The notes beneath the pieces are model-generated. The model did not search any database and was not told the DNA's origin. It was given only the letters and a program-made list of their open reading frames with translations. 53,617 nt of DNA from a virus: IMG/VR virus record IMGVR_UViG_3300046007_010355, positions 1 to 53,617 of that record; one strand, given 5' to 3'. Positions 49,706 through 53,617 of this stretch are shown one piece after another; position 1 is the stretch's first letter; the number at the start of each line of letters is the position of its first letter. The position numbers and the translations under genes are program-made.

Positions 49706-50893
49706 TTACCTGTAAATTTTTAAGATAACTACATCTTCGTTTATACGTCCAGAATGAGCAGTTTCGGTAGTTTTAACTGATTTACCAAACCAAGTTTCGA
49801 ATCTTTTTTGAGTATTTTGTTCTTTAAATTCTTTAAGTTGAACAGCTGGATTCCTTAAAGTTCTTTGAACACTTTTTTCACTAAAATTCAAAAGTGATGT
49901 ACCTTTTACACTTAGACCATTTGAATTTTTACTGATAATATAGGCCAACTTTCTAGTTTTTGTATTATACAAAACCAAACTGTTTGAACCAATAATACCT
50001 GCCGGGGGGACACTAACTAACCCTAGTTTATCATCTCTAATACAAAATTTAAGTTTTTTGATTAAATCTTCCGCTGGCTTTACTTTCTTAGCACGTGGTT
50101 TTTTAAGAACTTTTTGTTCAGCCGCAATTTGATCACATGCTGTCATAATCATTTCATAAAATTCAATAAGTTTTTTAACATTACGACGACTGTTATGTCT
50201 GTATGCCTCTCGAAGTTGCTCATCGGCTTCTCCACTTGACAATTCTAATAGTTCATTATAACTGTTTTGGAAATATGATTTAATATATCTGCTTTGAGCA
50301 CCCTTAACATGTTTCCCACGCAACAGATTAATAACCTTAAATGATTTTGGATCAAAATTTTCTGGATCATTAATCCAAGAATCGATTGCAGCATCTAGTT
50401 CTTCGCTAGCAACACCTGCTTGATCTTTAATTCTGTCCTGTATAGAAATAATTAATTCTGGGGGTTTAACTAGAATTTTACTTGTTTCGGTCTCGTCTGG
50501 ATCTTCTTGTCCTTCATTTATAATTGTTAGAATTTCCTTTTTCAGCCATTCGGCACTATTACGTCCTTTGTTGAACGCTGGATGAACAGAAGGCATACCA
50601 TTATTCAAGTTGGCAGCAATAGCGCCCATAGTAAAATGACTACGAGAATCTTTTGTTTTCTTAAAAGCATCGATTAGATCTTTATCAAAACTATTTCTAC
50701 CCATCCAATTGATTACTTGTGGTTTTAGTTCTTTGGCACTTTTTTCTAAGCGATACCAATCCATAGAATCTCTAAAATGTTTATGGAATTGTTCACCAGA
50801 CCAAGTTTCTGCACCATCCCATTTTGGACTTCTATCTTTTTTAGAATTTTGTAGAACAGCATGAGCTTTTTGACGTTTCAATGCAGTAGCCAT
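49706..50893 (-). CDS. Conserved phage protein, unknown (395 aa)
   Basis: The 395-residue protein has a basic, helical start (MATALKRQKAHAVLQNSKKD), KWDGAETWSGEQFHKHFRDS, a middle with many helices (YRHNSRRNVKKLIEFYEMIM, KPRAKKVKPAEDLIKKLKF) and a C-terminal beta part (VLYNTKTRKLAYIISKNSNG). The basic stretches suggest nucleic-acid binding. A precise sigma70 promoter lies upstream and SD AGGAG precedes the ATG, so this is likely an early gene. No domain is assigned. Confidence 0.78.
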   Translation of the reverse strand: MATALKRQKAHAVLQNSKKDRSPKWDGAETWSGEQFHKHFRDSMDWYRLEKSAKELKPQVINWMGRNSFDKDLIDAFKKTKDSRSHFTMGAIAANLNNGMPSVHPAFNKGRNSAEWLKKEILTIINEGQEDPDETETSKILVKPPELIISIQDRIKDQAGVASEELDAAIDSWINDPENFDPKSFKVINLLRGKHVKGAQSRYIKSYFQNSYNELLELSSGEADEQLREAYRHNSRRNVKKLIEFYEMIMTACDQIAAEQKVLKKPRAKKVKPAEDLIKKLKFCIRDDKLGLVSVPPAGIIGSNSLVLYNTKTRKLAYIISKNSNGLSVKGTSLLNFSEKSVQRTLRNPAVQLKEFKEQNTQKRFETWFGKSVKTTETAHSGRINEDVVILKIYR

Positions 50894-50924
50894 CTGTGCT
50901 CCTAAAAGTTAGTATATAGTAGTA

Positions 50925-50953
50925 ATTATATATTCAATTTATGACAAAGTCAA
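50925..50953 (-). promoter_or_regulatory. Near-consensus sigma70 promoter before the 395-aa gene
   Basis: Minus-strand TTGACT (50948-50953), exactly 17 nt, TATAAT (50925-50930). It lies 32 nt before the ATG at 50893 and is the strongest host-type promoter in the window. It would drive early expression of the leftward block of small genes and perhaps queD/yhhQ. Confidence 0.68.
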
Positions 50954-50958
50954 TCAAA

Positions 50959-51306
50959 TTAAACAATAACCGGTACTATTGTGTTTCTGTTTGAGAATAA
51001 TTTATGACCACGTTGTCTAATTAGGTCAGCGGTCTCTTGTGGATATTCTTCCCATTGATTGCGCCAAAACTTTTCATCAAGTGTAGAATCACAATCGATA
51101 GCATAAATTTCATAATGACGTTGACTATTGAATTGTGCTCTTAGAATTAGATTTCTAATGATATGATCTAGTGGATTTTTTTCAGTTCGCTCTTCTTTTA
51201 GGATTCTAATTAAATTTTGTTTATCCCAATGCTCATATTGAGTGATGGGGATAATACCTTCAATACCATGATGGTCCCAAGAAAAAATAAATGCATTAGT
51301 GGTCAT
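50959..51306 (-). CDS. Hypothetical phage protein (115 aa)
   Basis: A 115-residue soluble protein with FIFSWDHHGIEGIIPITQYE, HIIRNLILRAQFNSQRHYE, and YAIDCDSTLDEKFWRNQWEE. The second half (EYPQETADLIRQRGHKLF) is helical. No known family is recognised. It overlaps the next gene by 11 nt. Confidence 0.7.
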   Translation of the reverse strand: MTTNAFIFSWDHHGIEGIIPITQYEHWDKQNLIRILKEERTEKNPLDHIIRNLILRAQFNSQRHYEIYAIDCDSTLDEKFWRNQWEEYPQETADLIRQRGHKLFSNRNTIVPVIV

Positions 51307-51559
51307 TTAGAAATTCTCCGTATTTTAACAAGAACATCGTGCGTTTTGGTTCATTGTAAAAATCCAAACAGATCTTTTTTTCAAAATTCCTGCGTGATGT
51401 ACCTATATCCAAGATCCATTCTTCATGCCATCTAACTGTAAACCCTAGAACAACTTTCATTTTTTCTCGAATGAGAATTACACTACTAGGATGGTCTTTC
51501 GCCAATTGTCTATGTAGTAGTCCCCATTTTGCTTCAGTAAGTATAATAGGTTTATTCAA
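51296..51559 (-). CDS. Hypothetical phage protein (87 aa)
   Basis: The frame has no upstream ATG. I choose TTG 51559, which overlaps the stop of the preceding gene and follows GGGAAC (fMet-NKPIILTEAKWGLLHR). A longer TTG start at 51589 would overlap more. Segments HPSSVILIREKMKVVLGFTV and WHEEWILDIGTSRRNF suggest an alpha/beta protein. No family is recognised. Confidence 0.62.
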   Translation of the reverse strand: MNKPIILTEAKWGLLHRQLAKDHPSSVILIREKMKVVLGFTVRWHEEWILDIGTSRRNFEKKICLDFYNEPKRTMFLLKYGEFLNDH

Positions 51560-52124
51560 AATGTTCCCAATCTCCGCCTTTGGCGGCAACCCAACCTAGA
51601 GTTTTTAGGTCTTGTTTGATTTCTTCAGTGATCATGCCTTCTGGAACATATTTAGAAAAGACAGTTTCCCACAATTGCTTTTGTTCATCGGTCCAATTTT
51701 CTTCTTCACCTGAAGATGGATGACGATCTCTAATACCCGAACAGTACCAATCGATATAATCGCCCTCTTGTCGCATATCTGCTACAATACCACCGGCATA
51801 GCGCCAAGAGCAACTCCATTCTTGTTCTGTTAAAATAGGAATTACATCAAGTTTGGTAAAACTATTATTACAGAATGCAGCATACAGATTTTGGGCATAG
51901 TATTCACTACTTCTAGTTTTTTCTAAAATCCAATCTGTAGTCAATAAATCGTATTCTAGATTATTTTTTCGTGATTCTGGATTGTCAAATCTAGTGTCAT
52001 ACTGTTCTAATGATTTATCGAAAAAATCAAGATATTCGGGACTGGGATCCTCGCCGTTTTCTTTTTGACGCTTGATGTACTTTTCTTTTTGAAAAGTCAT
52101 TCTACCGGGGCTTTTGCTAACCAT
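51552..52124 (-). CDS. Hypothetical phage protein (190 aa)
   Basis: ATG 52124 lies 2 nt after the upstream stop, so I prefer it to the TTG at 52136. The protein is acidic and W/Y-rich, with MVSKSPGRMTFQKEKYIKRQ at the start, YYAQNLYAAFCNNSFTKLDV in the middle, SCSWRYAGGIVADMRQEGDY, and IDWYCSGIRDRH, then an acidic helical end. I recognise no family. Confidence 0.72.
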   Translation of the reverse strand: MVSKSPGRMTFQKEKYIKRQKENGEDPSPEYLDFFDKSLEQYDTRFDNPESRKNNLEYDLLTTDWILEKTRSSEYYAQNLYAAFCNNSFTKLDVIPILTEQEWSCSWRYAGGIVADMRQEGDYIDWYCSGIRDRHPSSGEEENWTDEQKQLWETVFSKYVPEGMITEEIKQDLKTLGWVAAKGGDWEHFE

Positions 52125-52126
52125 TT

Positions 52127-52975
52127 TTAAGTCCAAAGAGATTTGCGAATTTTAATTAAACGGATCAACATTTCTTCATCCTCTTTTTCGTAGGCTTCTT
52201 CTATTTCTTGACTTTTATTCAATGCTGTATGTCCAAACTCTTTAAGTTCTGGAGAAATTTTATCATCACAAAACCAATCCAAATCTTTATCACCGTTAAT
52301 TTCACGCTTACGAGCACAGTATTCTGTCCAACCACTAGCATCATGAGGATCTGGACGATTTGGATATACTTCGGTCCACCATTTGTATAGTGCTAGAACT
52401 TCTTTTGCTCGTTCGGCCTGATAGGTAGGTTTTCCGATAAGTTCGGGATCAGTAACCTCTTCTTCTTTCCAAACCAATTCACTTTGCCATTTAAGGTTAT
52501 CTAGACCAGCCTGTGGACATCGCCATAGACGCATATTCCACCAGCCGAATCTCCACCACGGAGCATTATATTTTTTACGCTCTTCCTTATCTTCCCAAGC
52601 AAGATGCCACCAAGCCAATTCAACTTCAACATAGTTGACCAATTCGTTAAAAAGACAAGGTAAAAAGCGATATCCAATATCTTGCCATTGTCCGGGCTTG
52701 ATATCTCGAGGATGTGCAGTAAGACTATGAGTTCGACTGACCCAACGATTATTAATATAATATTTTACATCGTATAATCGATCAATAGGCCAGTAAAGGA
52801 AGGATTGGATATGATCCAACCCCTCCTCGGCCAACCAGTAACGATAGGGATACTTTGATTTAGCATCCTTTCTCCAGTCACGCCAACCTTCTGCGGTTAG
52901 TGCACCTTGTTTAGGAGTTCCTCTAAGCCAATCGGCAAATTTAGTACAACTCCAATAACGAACACGTTGAGCCAT
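52127..52975 (-). CDS. Tryptophan-rich hypothetical phage protein (282 aa)
   Basis: The 282-residue protein is unusually rich in tryptophan (about 8%), for example FADWLRGTPKQGALTAEGW, LAWWHLAWEDKEERKKYN and APWWRFGWWNMRLWRC. Similar proteins occur in T4-like marine phages, with no assigned function to my knowledge. A basic charged linker and a helical E-rich C-terminus (EIEEAYEKEDEEMLIRLIKI) follow. It overlaps the Bax-inhibitor-like gene by 1 nt. Confidence 0.75.
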   Translation of the reverse strand: MAQRVRYWSCTKFADWLRGTPKQGALTAEGWRDWRKDAKSKYPYRYWLAEEGLDHIQSFLYWPIDRLYDVKYYINNRWVSRTHSLTAHPRDIKPGQWQDIGYRFLPCLFNELVNYVEVELAWWHLAWEDKEERKKYNAPWWRFGWWNMRLWRCPQAGLDNLKWQSELVWKEEEVTDPELIGKPTYQAERAKEVLALYKWWTEVYPNRPDPHDASGWTEYCARKREINGDKDLDWFCDDKISPELKEFGHTALNKSQEIEEAYEKEDEEMLIRLIKIRKSLWT

Positions 52976-53617
52976 TAATCTTCCTTAGTACCAAATAGTT
53001 GAAGTAAACTAGTGAAAATGTTAATAAAATTGATATATAGACTCAATGCCCCTAAAATTTCAGCACGATGATCTTCACCTACAACACTAACTTGTTCACG
53101 AATTTGTTGAGTATCGTATGCAGTTAATGCCATAAAAAGAATAACTGCCACGGCTGAAATGATAGTTTGCATTAGGCTACTACCAATGAACACATTAATT
53201 ATACTACAAATAATGATTGCAATCAAGCCTACAATCAAATATTTGCCCCAATTATCCAAACTTTGTTTAGTAAAATAACCATAAAGGCTCATTGTTCCAA
53301 ATAATACAGCCGCGCCCATAAACGCAGTAACAATGCTATATCCAGTGAACATAGCAATTAAACCGCTTAAGCTTAGACCCATGACACCTGCAAATGCCAA
53401 AAGTAGGGCAAGGGCTCCTTCTTTTGGAATACCGGCATTAATAGCAAGTGGAACCAAAAATACAAAAAGCAATGGAGCGAAAATAGTAATCCATTTTGTA
53501 ATAGGTCCAAAAAAGATTGCCATCGCGGCTGGACTTGATGCTACGGCCAAACTCACAATCATACTTACAGCTACAGATAGAGCCATGTAATTATAAACTC
53601 TACCCATTGCTGAATTA
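52975..53617 (-). CDS. Bax inhibitor-1 (YbhL/YccA)-like membrane protein, 5' end possibly cut
   Basis: The protein has about seven membrane helices and the family end: LFMALTAYDTQQIREQVSVV, LGALSLYINFINIFTSLLQ. These proteins affect membrane calcium or proton leak, and E. coli YccA inhibits FtsH. An internal ATG at 53607 gives 210 residues, starting MGRVYNYMALSVAVSMI. However, the frame stays open to the right edge (N-S-A before that Met), and the family normally has a longer N-terminus, so the true start may lie outside the window. Confidence 0.88.
   Translation of the reverse strand, partial: NSAMGRVYNYMALSVAVSMIVSLAVASSPAAMAIFFGPITKWITIFAPLLFVFLVPLAINAGIPKEGALALLLAFAGVMGLSLSGLIAMFTGYSIVTAFMGAAVLFGTMSLYGYFTKQSLDNWGKYLIVGLIAIIICSIINVFIGSSLMQTIISAVAVILFMALTAYDTQQIREQVSVVGEDHRAEILGALSLYINFINIFTSLLQLFGTKED

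Noticed and set aside
1-53617. tRNA genes in intergenic gaps
   Set aside because: All gaps are below about 150 nt and none contains a cloverleaf with recognisable T-loop and anticodon arms.

Overview
This window is part of the genome of an A+T-rich, T4-like tailed phage (myovirus-type). The evidence is a T4-type replication set (family B DNA polymerase, gp45-type sliding clamp, gp44-type clamp loader, DsbA-like protein), late promoters of the NATAAATA type, collagen-like tail fibres with intramolecular chaperones, a lysis cassette, and tightly packed genes joined by ATGA overlaps. The host is probably a Gram-negative bacterium, since spanin-like and lipoprotein genes accompany a GH19-type endolysin. 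The host cannot be named from the sequence. About 97% of the window is coding and nearly all of it is on the minus strand. Only phoH (26.3-27.0 kb) and a small membrane-anchored basic protein (41.2 kb) are on the plus strand, each followed by a strong hairpin terminator. No tRNA, CRISPR or insertion sequence was found.

Layout by plus coordinate (transcription mostly runs right to left). 0-6 kb: DpdA-like DNA 7-deazaguanine transglycosylase, sliding clamp, DNA polymerase with tandem leader hairpins, DsbA-like protein. 6-17 kb: an operon of probable head-internal proteins. Several begin with short leaders ending in (L/I)xE, like the T4 capsid-targeting sequence. The operon includes a pterin dehydratase-like protein, a GIY-YIG endonuclease insertion, a large protein with an apparent -1 frameshift signal, Dps, and a 1310-residue protein with two nucleotidyltransferase-like regions. 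17-21 kb: ClpA, peptide deformylase and DnaJ. 21-25 kb: lysis and membrane genes. 27-31 kb: clamp loader, cytidylyltransferase, GroES and small genes. 31-41 kb: adsorption apparatus, with three fibre genes sharing an N-terminal anchor and a large Ig-like structural protein. 41.5-47.5 kb: UV endonuclease, a UDP-glucuronate decarboxylase-like enzyme, a DadA-like oxidase, a YhhQ-type queuosine-precursor transporter and a QueD-like enzyme behind a possible preQ1-type riboswitch. 47.5-53.6 kb: small conserved phage genes, a GGQ release-factor-like protein, and a Bax-inhibitor-1-like membrane protein cut by the right edge.

Main themes. (1) DpdA, QueD and YhhQ suggest the phage makes or imports 7-deazaguanine and inserts it into its DNA. 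(2) A set of enzymes appears tagged for packaging inside the head. (3) The phage carries several protein-folding and turnover factors (ClpA, DnaJ, GroES, deformylase). (4) RNA-level control appears several times: a frameshift pseudoknot, polymerase leader hairpins with 8-nt loops, ribosome-binding sites held in hairpins, and a riboswitch candidate. These regulatory calls come from reading the sequence by eye and need computational and experimental tests.
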